From Ferrigenium straubiae (GTDB taxonomy: Bacteria > Pseudomonadota > Gammaproteobacteria > Burkholderiales > Gallionellaceae), in the NCBI GenBank assembly GCA_019449655.1, contig JAHQXD010000002.1:322321-386320 (forward strand): DNA of 64,000 bases, given 5' to 3'. The position numbers were made by a program, and so were the translations under genes. Below are positions 46,065 through 56,698 of this stretch, piece by piece (position 1 is the stretch's first letter; each line of letters begins with the position of its first letter). Under the pieces are notes generated by a model. The model made no database searches, was not told the origin of the DNA, and was given only the letters and a program-made list of their open reading frames with translations.

Positions 46065-46655
46065 ATGCCGCCAATAGCCGCATACCCTCCGACGCAGCCG
46101 GTCTTGGATGACAGTCATGAGATTGCAGCATCTGTAATCACAAATGTCATGTGCACCGCAGACAATGGCGACTTGCCGCTGTTCGCAGCCACACTTGGCA
46201 TACCTTCCAAAGAATTCGCCATGCTCCTTGACGGGCAATCGCAGCCCCTATTTCAGTTCAATTCGCTGCACGCCAAGTTGCTGGCCGACTGGCTGCCCGG
46301 ACTGTTTCTGCCGCTGGTCGAGCTGCTTTGGGATTACCAATGCCGCCAAGACCGGCTTGGCTGGCTGGTTTCCCATGCTGTTGCCTGCGCCTGTTTCGGG
46401 CACCGGCATCTTTGGCAGGACTTGGGGCTGAATGAAAGGGAAGATGTTACGCGCCTGCTCCTCCGGCATTGCCCCGGGCTTGCCGCCCGCAATACGCAAA
46501 ACATGAAGTGGAAACACTTCCTGTTCAGTGAGCTGGGCAAGCGCCTTGGGCAATCCGATCTCGAGCCTCCGGGGTGCGGCGGATGCGATCAGGTGCGTGC
46601 CTGTTTCCCGGGCAGAAAAGAATCGGGAATTGCCTTCATGCGGAGGGTGAGATAA
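46065..46655 (+). CDS. NifQ-like molybdenum-handling protein
   Basis: A 196-aa protein of the NifQ family. Diagnostic C-terminal region: HLWQDLGLNEREDVTRLLLR, LAARNTQNMKWKHFLF and the Cys motif CGGCDQVRAC (C171, C174, C180). NifQ normally has C-x4-C-x2-C-x5-C; here the first Cys position is Leu166, so only three of four remain. NifQ carries a Mo-Fe-S cluster and donates Mo to FeMo-co synthesis. No nif gene is in the window; the neighbours are modE and modABC. ATG 46065 has GGGGGAG at good spacing; an ATG 42 nt upstream is an alternative. Confidence 0.8.
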   Translation: MPPIAAYPPTQPVLDDSHEIAASVITNVMCTADNGDLPLFAATLGIPSKEFAMLLDGQSQPLFQFNSLHAKLLADWLPGLFLPLVELLWDYQCRQDRLGWLVSHAVACACFGHRHLWQDLGLNEREDVTRLLLRHCPGLAARNTQNMKWKHFLFSELGKRLGQSDLEPPGCGGCDQVRACFPGRKESGIAFMRRVR

Positions 46656-46691
46656 TGCCGCTCTTGTTTTTCGGGGTGAAGGAGGCAAACG

Positions 46692-48319
<1,628 letters not shown>

Positions 48320-48412
48320 TCTTATTTGCTGCGCGCTTCATCATGAGCAGCAAGGCGCGCGCGATTACTGATTGCTATGGCTTAGTTTCGCCGGGTGAAG
48401 CAAAATAGCGCG

Positions 48413-49096
48413 ATGGAATCCGCTTTCTCCTCCGCCGACCTTTCCGCGATCTGGCTCACTCTCAAACTGGCCTCGGTTACGACCCTCATCCTGTTGCTGC
48501 TCGGCACGCCGGTTGCGTGGTGGCTGGCGCGCACCCGTTCCTTCTGGAAGGGTCCGGTCGGCGCGGTGGTGGCGCTGCCCATCGTGCTGCCGCCGACGGT
48601 GATCGGTTTCTATCTGCTGGTGGCGATGGGGCCGTCCGGGCCGCTTGGCGCGTTCACGCAGGCGCTGGGGATCGGCCTGTTGCCCTTCACCTTCGCCGGG
48701 CTGGTGGTCGCCTCGGTGTTCTATTCCATGCCGTTCGTGGTGCAGCCGCTGCAGAACGCCTTCGAGGCCATTCCCGAACGCGCGCTGGAAGCCGCCGCGA
48801 CGCTGCGCGCATCGACCCTGGATGCTTTCTTCAGCGTGGCGCTGCCGCTCGCGAAACCTGGCTTCCTCACTGCGACGGTGCTCGGCTTCGCGCACACCGT
48901 CGGCGAATTCGGCGTGATCCTGATGATCGGCGGCAACATCCCGGACAAGACGCGCGTGGTGTCGGTGCAGATATACGACCATGTCGAGGCGATGGAATAT
49001 GCCTCGGCGCACTGGCTGTCGGCGGGGATGGTGGTGTTCGCTTTCGTGGTGCTGCTGGCGCTGTATACGCTCAACCCGACGGGGCGGCGCAGATGA
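48413..49096 (+). CDS. modB: Molybdate ABC transporter permease
   Basis: ModB (227 aa), inner-membrane permease with five to six helices. The family starts [20 protein letters not shown], continues [20 protein letters not shown], and has the EAA loop [20 protein letters not shown] that contacts Mod[21 protein letters not shown] is also diagnostic. ATG 48413 is chosen; an upstream GTG adds six residues. Neither has a good Shine-Dalgarno. Confidence 0.95.
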   Translation: MESAFSSADLSAIWLTLKLASVTTLILLLLGTPVAWWLARTRSFWKGPVGAVVALPIVLPPTVIGFYLLVAMGPSGPLGAFTQALGIGLLPFTFAGLVVASVFYSMPFVVQPLQNAFEAIPERALEAAATLRASTLDAFFSVALPLAKPGFLTATVLGFAHTVGEFGVILMIGGNIPDKTRVVSVQIYDHVEAMEYASAHWLSAGMVVFAFVVLLALYTLNPTGRRR

Positions 49097-49114
49097 CTAT
49101 CAAAAAAACATTTC

Positions 49115-49226
49115 ACCACGAAGAACACGAAGGTTTGTTATGCCGTTGCATGATATTGAGCGACGACCTGAAAAGTGAATCTTTCCGGAAAAATAGTTTC
49201 AGGATTTTCTTCGTGCCCTTCGTGGT
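49115..49226. repeat. CACGAAG-type inverted repeat, copy 3
   Basis: Left arm 49115-49133 (ACCACGAAGAACACGAAGG) and right arm 49209-49226 (CTTCGTGCCCTTCGTGGT) with a 75-nt centre. It fills most of the 148-bp gap between modB and modC, which normally overlap or nearly touch. Confidence 0.8.
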
Positions 49227-49244
49227 TGGCTTGGGATTTTCAGG

Positions 49245-50315
49245 ATGATCCACGCACGCTTCGATCTCGTCTATCCCGGTTTCGTGTTGCACGCGGATCT
49301 GAATGTATTCGCGCATGGCGTCATCGCGCTGTTCGGCCCGTCCGGTTCGGGCAAGACCACCTTGCTGCGCTGCATCGCGGGGCTGGAACGCACCGCCAAC
49401 GGGGCGCTGCAGGTGAAGGACGAGGTGTGGCAGAGCGGCGACAAATTTATGCCGGTGCACCGGCGCCCGCTGGGTTACGTGTTCCAGGAAGCCAGCCTGT
49501 TCCCGCATCTGTCGGTGAAGGAAAACCTGGAATACGGCCTGAAACGCATTCCGCCGGAGCAGCGCAGGGTGCAGCTGGAGCAGGTGGTGGAGTGGCTCGG
49601 CCTGAACAAGCTGATCGGGCGCGACAGCCCTGCCGGGCTGTCCGGCGGCGAGCGGCAGCGCGTTGCCATCGGCCGCGCACTGCTTGCCAGCCCGCGCCTG
49701 CTGCTGATGGACGAGCCTCTTTCGGCGCTGGATGCGGCGAGCAAGCGCGACATCCTGCCGTATCTGGAGCGGCTGCACGAGGAGCTGGACATCCCGGTGA
49801 TCTATGTCAGCCATGCGCTGGACGAGGTGGCGCGGCTCGCCGACCAGCTGGTGCTGATGGAGCAGGGGCGCGTCATCGCCAGCGGCGCGCTCAACGAAAT
49901 CCTCGGGCGGCTGGATCTGCCGACCGCGTACCTGGACGACGCGGGTGCGGTGATCGAGGCCGGCGTGGCCGAACACGACGAGGAGTATCACCTGAGCCGG
50001 CTGGATTTCCCCGGCGGCAGCCTGTGGGTGAACAGGGTGGAACACGCCGTCGGCAGCAGGGTGCGCGCCCGCGTGCTGGCGCGCGACGTGAGCATCGCCA
50101 CCGCCGCGCCGCAGGACTCAAGCATCAGCAACATCCTGGAGGCGCGCATCGAAGAGATTCGCGACGAGGGATCGGGCCGCGTGAATCTGCGCATGTCCGT
50201 TGGCAGCGGGCAGTTGCTGCTGTCGCGCATCACGCGCCGCTCATGCGACCAGCTCGGTCTTGCGCCGGGCATGGAAGTGTTCGCGCAGGTCAAGAGCGTG
50301 GCGCTGATTGCGTAG
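49245..50315 (+). CDS. modC: Molybdate ABC transporter ATP-binding protein
   Basis: ModC (356 aa). ABC domain: Walker A GPSGSGKTTLLRCIAGLER (~32-50), Q-loop FQEASLFPHLSV, signature LSGGERQRVAIGRALLASPR, Walker B LLLMDEPLSALD and the H-loop SHALDE. A C-terminal Mop/TOBE domain (~292-356, SSISNILEARIEEIRDEGSG) can bind molybdate and give feedback inhibition. Complete and normal in length. Confidence 0.97.
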   Translation: MIHARFDLVYPGFVLHADLNVFAHGVIALFGPSGSGKTTLLRCIAGLERTANGALQVKDEVWQSGDKFMPVHRRPLGYVFQEASLFPHLSVKENLEYGLKRIPPEQRRVQLEQVVEWLGLNKLIGRDSPAGLSGGERQRVAIGRALLASPRLLLMDEPLSALDAASKRDILPYLERLHEELDIPVIYVSHALDEVARLADQLVLMEQGRVIASGALNEILGRLDLPTAYLDDAGAVIEAGVAEHDEEYHLSRLDFPGGSLWVNRVEHAVGSRVRARVLARDVSIATAAPQDSSISNILEARIEEIRDEGSGRVNLRMSVGSGQLLLSRITRRSCDQLGLAPGMEVFAQVKSVALIA

Positions 50316-50351
50316 TACAATTCCTGCCCCTGCCCTGCCTGTGGAGTTCAT

Positions 50352-50564
50352 GTGAGCCGTCTGTTATTGATCATCGCCATCGTGGCCGTGGTGTATCTGT
50401 TGATCAGGTCTTACCGCAAAAAAATGCCGCAGCAGGATGTGGCAACGGCCGAGGACATGGTGCGCTGCGCGTATTGCGGCGTGCACCTGCCCAAGGGTGA
50501 GAGCGTCCAGGCCGAAGGGCGTTTTTTCTGCAGCGTAGAACATCGTGATGCCTATCGTAAATAG
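50352..50564 (+). CDS. Small membrane-anchored zinc-ribbon protein (PP0621 family)
   Basis: A 70-aa protein with one N-terminal membrane helix (LLLIIAIVAVVYLLI), a basic stop-transfer region (RSYRKK) and a zinc-ribbon-like tail (VRCAYCGVHLPKGESV ... FFCSVEHRDAYRK; Cys and His ligands). GTG 50352 is the start, with TGGAG in front. The family is typically encoded just upstream of pilS in Betaproteobacteria, as here; function is unknown. Confidence 0.8.
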   Translation: MSRLLLIIAIVAVVYLLIRSYRKKMPQQDVATAEDMVRCAYCGVHLPKGESVQAEGRFFCSVEHRDAYRK

Positions 50565-50597
50565 ACAACCTGGCGCAAACAACCTGCGCCGGATGCA

Positions 50598-52220
50598 ATG
50601 ACCGACAAGCTTATTGCAGAGTTCCACCCAGTCGATTTATGGCGCTCCCTGCGCTATTTCAATCTGTACCGGCTGGCGCTAACCAGCCTTTTCGTGTTTC
50701 TCGCCGGGGCATTAGGGCATTCGCTGCCGCTTGGTGCGCGCAACTGGTCGATATTCTTCACTGTCAGCCTGATCTATGTGGTCGTGGTGATCCTTTCCTT
50801 CATTCCGCTCAAATTGCGCTGGCCGCATTTTTCCTGGCAACTGGCCGGACAGGTCGGCAGCGACATTGTCGGCTTGTCGGTGCTTTCTTATGCCAGCGGC
50901 GGGATACAGAGCAATATCGGGCTCCTGCTGCTGGTTTCGCTGGCGGCGGCCGGCTTGATCAGCCGCGGCAAAATCACCCTGTTCTTCGCCGCGCTGGCAA
51001 GCATTGCCGCCTTGCTGGAGCATTCATATGCGGTGCTGTATGCAGATGCCGAAGTAGCCCAATATGTCCAGGTTGGCTTGCTGTGCATCTCCTATTTTGC
51101 AGTGGCTTGGCTGGCGCATATGATGGCGAAGTATGCCGTGGACAGCCAGCAACTGGCTCAACGCCGCGGCCACGATCTGGCCAGCCTGTCCGAGGCGAAC
51201 CGCCTGGTGATGCGCGACATGCAGGACGGCGTGCTGGTGGTGGATGAGCACGGCGTAATCATGCAGATGAATCCGAGTGCGGCGCGCCTGCTGCGTCACA
51301 GCTCAATATCCGGGGGTTCGCTGGCGGAAAATTTTCCGTTGCTGTTCGGACAGTATGCGCTGTGGAAGAGAACCGGTGCGGTCAGCCGCGACACCCTGCA
51401 GCTGGATGTCGGGGTGCAGGCAAGGTTGCGTTTCGTCGCGGTCGAGCGGAATACGGCGCATGGCGCGGTGATCTTCCTGGAAGACATGCAGCGCGTCCGG
51501 GCGGAGGCGCAGCAGATCAAGCTGGCCGCACTGGGCCGCCTGACTGCCAGTATCGCGCATGAGGTGCGCAATCCCTTGTCGGCGATCAGCTACGCTGCTG
51601 AACTGATGCAGGAGGAGCAGGGTGATGCCAAGCAGCAGCGGTTGCTGCAGATCGTGCTGGACAACACGCAGCGCATCAACCGCATCGTGCAGGATGTGAT
51701 GCAGCTGAATCGGCGCGACCGTGCGCAGCTCGAAGTGTTCGAGCTGAATGCGATGCTGCGCACTTTCGTGGAAGAGTTCAGCCTCGCGGAGCGGCTTGAG
51801 CCGGGAGTGATGGTGTTGGCGGGGATCCCGGGGGACACAATTTCCTTCGATCGCGGCCACCTGCGCCAGGTGCTGTGGAATCTGTGCCGCAACGCGCTGC
51901 GCTATGGCCGCAAGATGCCCGGCAGCCTGATGCTGGTAATGGGGTCGGCGGGTAAAAGGGTGATGCTGGATGTGCAGGACGACGGGCCGGGCATTTCCGC
52001 CGAATACCGTCGCAGGCTGTTCGAGCCGTTCTTTACCACCGCAGCCGACGGCACCGGCCTGGGCCTGTATATTGCCAAGGAATTGTGCGAGGCAAACGGC
52101 GCGCAGCTGGAATATCATGGCCGGGATGGGCAAGCCGGGAAGGAGCAGGCGGGCGCCTGCTTCCGTATAACATTCGGGGAGTTGCATGAAGATGGTGGGG
52201 GGCATGAGCATGGCGGGTAA
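50598..52220 (+). CDS. pilS: Type IV pilus sensor histidine kinase PilS
   Basis: A 540-aa sensor kinase. Six membrane helices lie in residues ~25-180, followed by a PAS-like domain (~200-310, MRDMQDGVLVVDEHGVIMQM). The H box is ASIAHEVRNPLSAISYAAEL (~317-336), the N box is LWNLCRNALRYG, and G boxes are DDGPGIS and GTGLGLYIAKELCEANGA. It phosphorylates PilR, whose gene overlaps it by 35 nt. In other bacteria the pair controls pilA through sigma-54; no pilA is in the window. Confidence 0.93.
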   Translation: MTDKLIAEFHPVDLWRSLRYFNLYRLALTSLFVFLAGALGHSLPLGARNWSIFFTVSLIYVVVVILSFIPLKLRWPHFSWQLAGQVGSDIVGLSVLSYASGGIQSNIGLLLLVSLAAAGLISRGKITLFFAALASIAALLEHSYAVLYADAEVAQYVQVGLLCISYFAVAWLAHMMAKYAVDSQQLAQRRGHDLASLSEANRLVMRDMQDGVLVVDEHGVIMQMNPSAARLLRHSSISGGSLAENFPLLFGQYALWKRTGAVSRDTLQLDVGVQARLRFVAVERNTAHGAVIFLEDMQRVRAEAQQIKLAALGRLTASIAHEVRNPLSAISYAAELMQEEQGDAKQQRLLQIVLDNTQRINRIVQDVMQLNRRDRAQLEVFELNAMLRTFVEEFSLAERLEPGVMVLAGIPGDTISFDRGHLRQVLWNLCRNALRYGRKMPGSLMLVMGSAGKRVMLDVQDDGPGISAEYRRRLFEPFFTTAADGTGLGLYIAKELCEANGAQLEYHGRDGQAGKEQAGACFRITFGELHEDGGGHEHGG

Positions 52221-53571
52221 CCATCGGTCGAAAAGTCCCACGGTGCTGCTGGTGGACGATGAGCCGGACATTCTGGAGTTGCTGGAACTGGCGCTGCACA
52301 AGATGGGGCTGGAGGCGGATCGGGCGGGTAATGTGCGCGAGGCGCAGGCGAAACTGGCGTCGCGTCGCTATGACCTGTGCCTGACCGATATGCGCATGCC
52401 AGATGGCGACGGGTTGCAGGTCGTGCAGCACATCATGCAGAAAAACCTTGATGTGCCGGTGGCGGTGATCACCGCACACGGCAACATGGAAAATGCGGTG
52501 GCCGCGCTCAAGGCCGGAGCATTCGATTATCTGGCCAAGCCGGTGTCGCTGGACCAGTTGCGCGCCCTGGTCAAATCCGCGCTGAAGCTGCCGCAGGCGG
52601 CTGCATCGGATGACAAGGCGCTGCTCGGCCATTCGCCCGCGATGCAGAAAGTGCGTGACCTGATCGGGCGCGTGGCGCGCAGCCAGGCGCCGGTGCATAT
52701 CAGCGGCGAATCGGGCAGCGGCAAGGAACTGGCCGCACGCCTCATCGTGCAAAGCGGCGCGCGGCACGACCAGCCGTTTGTCGCGGTGAACTGCGGGGCG
52801 ATCCCGGCCAACCTGATGGAAAGCGAATTTTTCGGCTGCAAGAAAGGCGCATTCACCGGCGCGGACAGGGACAGGGACGGGTTTTTCCAGGCTGCGCACG
52901 GCGGAACCCTGTTTCTCGATGAGGTGGCCGATCTGCCGCTGGATATGCAAGTCAAGCTGTTGCGCGCGATCCAGGAGAAATGCGTGCGCAGAATCGGCGG
53001 TGCCGGCGAAGAGGCGGTGGATGTGCGCATCATCAGCGCGACGCACCGCGATCTGGCCGAATGCGTGCGGCAGGGCAGGTTCCGCCAGGATCTGTACTAC
53101 CGCCTGAGTGTGATCCCGATCCAGATGCCCGCCCTGCGCGAGATGCGCGAGGATATACCGGAGATTGCACAGCGCATTCTGGAGCGTTTGCGCGGCAGTG
53201 CGCAGGTGCGGTTTTCCGAAGAAGCCCTGCGAGCGCTGCAAGGCTACAGCTTTCCGGGTAACGTGCGCGAACTGGAAAATATCATCGAGAGGGCGTTGGC
53301 GCTGTGCATGGGAGGGTTGATCGAGGAGCTGGATCTATTGCTGGTTCCCGTGGTGCACGACCACGCTGACAATGTGTCCCTCGGCAGCAAATACCCGCTG
53401 CCGGAATATCTGGACCGCATCGAGAAGCAGGCCTTGCTGGAAGCGCTGGAGCAGACCGGTTTCAATCGTACGGCAGCCGCCAAGTTGCTGGGGCTGACGT
53501 TCCGTACCATGCGCTACCGGATGGAGCGTCTGGGCATCAAAGGCCCGAACGGCGCAGACGATGCGGATTGA
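52186..53571 (+). CDS. pilR: Sigma-54-dependent response regulator PilR
   Basis: A 461-aa NtrC-family regulator. Receiver domain (~18-135): VLLVDDEPDILELLELALHK and the phosphoacceptor Asp in LCLTDMRMPDGDG. AAA+ domain (~150-385): Walker A SGESGSGKELAARLI, the sigma-54 contact loop KKGAFTGAD and Walker B GGTLFLDEVADLP. Fis-type helix-turn-helix at the C-terminus (EQTGFNRTAAAKLLGLTFRT). Start ATG 52186 follows GGGGAG; ATG 52204 or 52210 would also fit. Confidence 0.94.
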   Translation: MKMVGGMSMAGNHRSKSPTVLLVDDEPDILELLELALHKMGLEADRAGNVREAQAKLASRRYDLCLTDMRMPDGDGLQVVQHIMQKNLDVPVAVITAHGNMENAVAALKAGAFDYLAKPVSLDQLRALVKSALKLPQAAASDDKALLGHSPAMQKVRDLIGRVARSQAPVHISGESGSGKELAARLIVQSGARHDQPFVAVNCGAIPANLMESEFFGCKKGAFTGADRDRDGFFQAAHGGTLFLDEVADLPLDMQVKLLRAIQEKCVRRIGGAGEEAVDVRIISATHRDLAECVRQGRFRQDLYYRLSVIPIQMPALREMREDIPEIAQRILERLRGSAQVRFSEEALRALQGYSFPGNVRELENIIERALALCMGGLIEELDLLLVPVVHDHADNVSLGSKYPLPEYLDRIEKQALLEALEQTGFNRTAAAKLLGLTFRTMRYRMERLGIKGPNGADDAD

Positions 53572-54097
53572 CGCGCAGGGTTTGCTGGTTGGCGGTATAT
53601 ATATCCCGTCTCCGAACTGCGACGATCGCCCCGCAGGCCCAATCGAGTTGCTGGTGATCCATAACATCAGCCTGCCGCCGGGCGAATTCGGCGGGAACGA
53701 TGTGGAACGGCTGTTCACCAATACCCTGGACGCGCATGCCCATCCTTATTATCAAACCATTGCGGGGCTGAGAGTGTCCGCGCACTTTTTTGTGCGCCGC
53801 GATGGAAAAATTATTCAGTTCGTTTCCTGCCTGAAGCGCGCCTGGCATGCGGGCGAATCCTGCTGGCAGGGGAGGATGCGCTGCAATGATTTTTCGCTCG
53901 GCATCGAACTGGAAGGCGGCGATACGGTTCCTTTTGCCGATGCGCAATACGATGCACTCCATCGTTTGACCATGGCGCTGCGCAAAACCTATCCAATACG
54001 CGGCATTGCGGGGCATAGCGATGTCGCGCCGCAGCGCAAGACTGATCCTGGGTCGTGCTTTGATTGGGTGCGTTATCTCGCAGGATTGCCCGGATAA
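53561..54097 (+). CDS. ampD: 1,6-anhydro-N-acetylmuramyl-L-alanine amidase AmpD
   Basis: AmpD (178 aa), cytoplasmic zinc amidase of cell-wall recycling. Seen: IELLVIHNISLPPGEFGG (zinc-ligand His), ISAHF-like VSAHFFVRRDGKIIQFV, RAWHAGES, FSLGIELEGGDTVPF and the late IRGIAGHSDVAPQRKTDPGS with the second His ligand and catalytic Asp region. It overlaps pilR by 11 nt. Confidence 0.96.
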   Translation: MRIDAQGLLVGGIYIPSPNCDDRPAGPIELLVIHNISLPPGEFGGNDVERLFTNTLDAHAHPYYQTIAGLRVSAHFFVRRDGKIIQFVSCLKRAWHAGESCWQGRMRCNDFSLGIELEGGDTVPFADAQYDALHRLTMALRKTYPIRGIAGHSDVAPQRKTDPGSCFDWVRYLAGLPG

Positions 54098-54534
54098 ACC
54101 CATGTTTTCAGCCCTTTGTCAGTGTGTAAAAGGGTAAATTGGATGAGATATGCACTTCTTTTCTCTGCTTACGATGTTGATGTCAACTACTACAATTAGC
54201 GTCATGGATGGAAAAAATAGCTAAATGTAGTGTTTTTGAGTTTGGCAAAATTTTCAGGGAGTGCGTGCATGACGCATATTGCTACCGATGGTGTTTCAGG
54301 CGATTCAGTGCTTGCCGGCGATATTTCCTGTTCTATTCCGTTTTTTTTAATCAATTCGATCGATGCAAGGCAATCTGCCGTAGTTGTATGTGCGGTGCGA
54401 ATGTTGTTGCCCGGGGTTGGTGCGGTGCGGCGAATTGACAGGCTTTAGCTTGTGCTTGAACCAGAGCGCGGGCTGGGGGTGTAGTAGCAGCATGTGTTGT
54501 TTTCGTTAACTTTCATTATCACAAGGAGGTTGAA
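54098..54534. other. Intergenic region between ampD and the H1-like gene
   Basis: 437 bp, visibly A+T-richer than its surroundings. A 59-codon frame (54269-54448, MTHIATDGVSGDSVLAGDIS) has GGGAG at fair spacing but no recognisable family and unconvincing composition. TTGACA occurs at 54435-54440 without a good -10 partner at 17 bp. Otherwise nothing seen; probably the promoter region of the H1-like gene. Confidence 0.35.
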
Positions 54535-55233
54535 ATGGCAGAAGCAAAGAAGGCTAAACCAGCAGCAAAGAAACCGGCAGCCAAGAAAGCGGTGGCAGCC
54601 AAGAAACCGGTAGCCAAGAAAGTGGCAGCCAAGAAACCGGTAGCCAAGAAACCGGTAGCCAAGAAAGTGGTAGCCAAGAAAGTGGTAGCCAAGAAACCGG
54701 CGGCTAAGAAAGCAGTAGCAGCCAAGAAGCCAGCCGCCAAGAAAGTGGCAGCCAAGAAGCCAGCAGCTAAAAAGGTAGCAGCGAAGAAGCCAGCCGCCAA
54801 GAAAGTGGTAGCCAAGAAGCCAGCAGCTAAAAAGGTAGCAGCCAAGAAGCCAGCCGCCAAGAAAGTAGTAGTCAAGAAGCCAGCGGCTAAAAAGGTAGCA
54901 GCTAAGAAGCCAGCCGCCAAAAAAGTGGCAGCCAAGAAGCCAGCAGCTAAAAAGGTAGCAGCCAAGAAGCCAGCCGCCAAAAAAGTGGCAGCCAAGAAGC
55001 CAGTAGCTAAAAAGGTAGCAGCGAAGAAACCGGCAGCAGCTAAACCGGCAGCGGCTAAACCGGCAGCGGCTAAACCGGCAGCGGCTAAACCGGCAGCGGC
55101 TAAACCGGCAGCGGCTAAACCGGCAGCCCCGGTGGCAGCCAAGCCGGCAGCCCCGGCTCCTTCTGCGCCAGCGCCTGTGCGTCCGGCTGCAACATGGCCT
55201 TTCCCAACACCGGGAATCGGCAAGCCGAACTGA
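54535..55233 (+). CDS. Histone H1-like Lys/Ala/Pro-repeat DNA-binding protein
   Basis: A 232-aa extremely basic, low-complexity protein. Residues ~1-165 repeat the 10-residue unit KKPAAKKVAA. Residues ~165-195 repeat AAAKP about six times, followed by a Pro/Ala tail ending TWPFPTPGIGKPN. It resembles AlgP/HctB-type bacterial H1 homologues that bind DNA through lysines and may compact the nucleoid. No folded domain exists. AAGGAGG precedes the ATG. Repeat number probably varies between strains. Confidence 0.85.
   Translation: MAEAKKAKPAAKKPAAKKAVAAKKPVAKKVAAKKPVAKKPVAKKVVAKKVVAKKPAAKKAVAAKKPAAKKVAAKKPAAKKVAAKKPAAKKVVAKKPAAKKVAAKKPAAKKVVVKKPAAKKVAAKKPAAKKVAAKKPAAKKVAAKKPAAKKVAAKKPVAKKVAAKKPAAAKPAAAKPAAAKPAAAKPAAAKPAAAKPAAPVAAKPAAPAPSAPAPVRPAATWPFPTPGIGKPN
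54721..55020. repeat. Five tandem 60-bp repeats inside the H1-like gene
   Basis: Five consecutive near-identical 60-bp units, each starting GCCAAGAAGCCAGCCGCCAA or a one-base variant and ending AAAAAGGTAGCA. They are in frame (20 codons each) with only a few substitutions between copies. Nucleotide-level identity, including synonymous sites, points to recent expansion or gene conversion. Confidence 0.92.
55030..55125. repeat. 15-bp tandem repeats inside the H1-like gene
   Basis: About six copies of GCAGCGGCTAAACCG, each encoding AAAKP and nearly invariant in DNA sequence. In-frame expansion or contraction would not disrupt the gene. Confidence 0.9.
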
Positions 55234-55592
55234 TCTGGGGTGTGCCTGTTGTGGCAGTTGCCACGACACGGTGAGGCGCACTTCTGGTGCGGGGGTGGCG
55301 GCGGTTGCCGTTCCCGCAATCGGCTGGTTTCACCGGTACGGAAGAGCCGCTGTATGGCAGCGGGGAATCGGACTCCTCCTTATGCGGGAGGGGTGTGTTG
55401 GCCACCCCCTGATGCTTCGGCAGTAAGGGGTTTTCCCTGGCGTGATTGGTTTTTGGCGCGCTAATTGGCGCGTGCGCCTCTTTATTTTGCCAAGTCAGGA
55501 TTGGCTGTTTCGTTGTCGCTGTTGCAAACCTGATGGTTTGCGACTGTCTTTGTGTCCCCTGAAATTTGCCGCTGCATCCTGCAGGTTGCGGC
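55234..55592. other. Intergenic region between the H1-like gene and ychF
   Basis: 359 bp between convergent genes, without a supported gene. Hairpins: GTGGCA/TGCCAC (55249-55262), a possible H1 terminator, a GC-rich palindrome GGCGCGCTAATTGGCGCGTG (55456-55475) followed by CGCC and TCTTTATTTT, and GCCGC/GCGGC just after ychF. The second is the likeliest terminator for the plus-strand gene. Confidence 0.4.
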
Positions 55593-56684
55593 TTAGACGT
55601 TGAACAGGAAATTCATGACGTCGCCATCCTGTACGACGTAATCCTTTCCCTCGACGCGCATCTTGCCTTTTTCCTTCGCGCCCGCCTCGCCGCCGCAGGC
55701 AATGAAATCGCCATAAGAAATCGTTTGCGCGCGAATGAATCCCTTCTCGAAGTCGGTGTGGATCACACCCGCCGCCTGCGGTGCAGTGTCGCCCTTGTGG
55801 ATGGTCCAGGCGCGCACCTCCTTCACACCCGCAGTGAAGTAGGTCTGCAGGCCGAGCAGGTCGTAGCCGGTGCGGATCAGCCTGTTCAAGCCGGGTTCAT
55901 CCAGGCCGAGGTCGGCGAGAAATTCCTTTTTGTCGGCATCGTCGAGGTCGGCCAGCTCCGCTTCGATCTTGGCGCATAGAGCGACGACAGGCGCACCCTC
56001 TTTCGCCGCATGTTCGCGCAGACGGTCAAGATGAGGGTTGTTCTCGAAGCCGTTTTCCAGCACATTGCCGACGTACATCGCGGGTTTGATGGTGAGCAGG
56101 CACAACGGCTTGATGAGATGCTTCTCTTCATCGCTTAAACCAGATGTGCGCGCCGGCTTACCTTCATTCAGATGCGGCAGCAGCTTTTCCAGCACGGCAA
56201 CCAGCTTCTGCGCATCCTTGTCGCCGGACTTGGCCTTCTTGCTGTCGCGCTGGAGCGTGCGCTCCACCACGGCAAGGTCGGCCAGCGCCAGCTCGGTAAG
56301 GATGACTTCGATATCGGATATAGGATCAACGCGCCCGGCCACATGCACCACATTCGGGTCGTCGAAACAGCGCACCACGTTGACGATGGCATCGGTCTCG
56401 CGAATGTTGGCAAGGAACTGGTTGCCCAGCCCTTCGCCTTTTGATGCGCCCGCGACCAGGCCGGCAATATCGACGAACTCGACGATGGCAGGCTGCATGC
56501 GCTGCGGCTTGACGATTTTCGCCAGCTCGGCCATGCGCGGGTCGGGAACTTCGACGATACCGACGTTCGGCTCGATAGTGCAGAACGGATAGTTTTCCGC
56601 CGCAATGCCCGCCTTGGTCAGCGCATTGAACAGGGTGGACTTGCCGACATTGGGCAGACCGACGATTCCGCATTTGAGACTCAT
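55593..56684 (-). CDS. ychF: Redox-regulated ribosome-binding ATPase YchF
   Basis: YchF (363 aa), an Obg-like P-loop protein that prefers ATP. Seen: G1 [20 protein letters not shown] (~6-25), [16 protein letters not shown]3 VDIAGLV, a coiled-coil hairpin (~130-200), and a C-terminal TGS domain ([20 protein letters not shown] ... FLFNV). The G4 position differs from classic GTPases, as in the family. It is followed upstream by pth, a common pairing. Confidence 0.97.
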   Translation of the reverse strand: MSLKCGIVGLPNVGKSTLFNALTKAGIAAENYPFCTIEPNVGIVEVPDPRMAELAKIVKPQRMQPAIVEFVDIAGLVAGASKGEGLGNQFLANIRETDAIVNVVRCFDDPNVVHVAGRVDPISDIEVILTELALADLAVVERTLQRDSKKAKSGDKDAQKLVAVLEKLLPHLNEGKPARTSGLSDEEKHLIKPLCLLTIKPAMYVGNVLENGFENNPHLDRLREHAAKEGAPVVALCAKIEAELADLDDADKKEFLADLGLDEPGLNRLIRTGYDLLGLQTYFTAGVKEVRAWTIHKGDTAPQAAGVIHTDFEKGFIRAQTISYGDFIACGGEAGAKEKGKMRVEGKDYVVQDGDVMNFLFNV

Positions 56685-56698
56685 GGTTGTTTCCTTGG

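Noticed and set aside
54269-54448. 59-codon frame with a fair Shine-Dalgarno upstream of the H1-like gene
   Set aside because: No recognisable family, and composition is not clearly coding; kept only as a note in the gap description.
54721-55125. Regularly spaced repeats as a possible CRISPR array
   Set aside because: Units are contiguous with no unique spacers, are in frame and encode a Lys/Ala-rich protein.
54445-55319. Minus-strand frames opposite the H1-like gene (Phe/Leu/Ala or Cys/Arg/Phe repeats)
   Set aside because: These are complements of the KKPAAKK tandem repeats; the plus frame has a proper Shine-Dalgarno and known family character.
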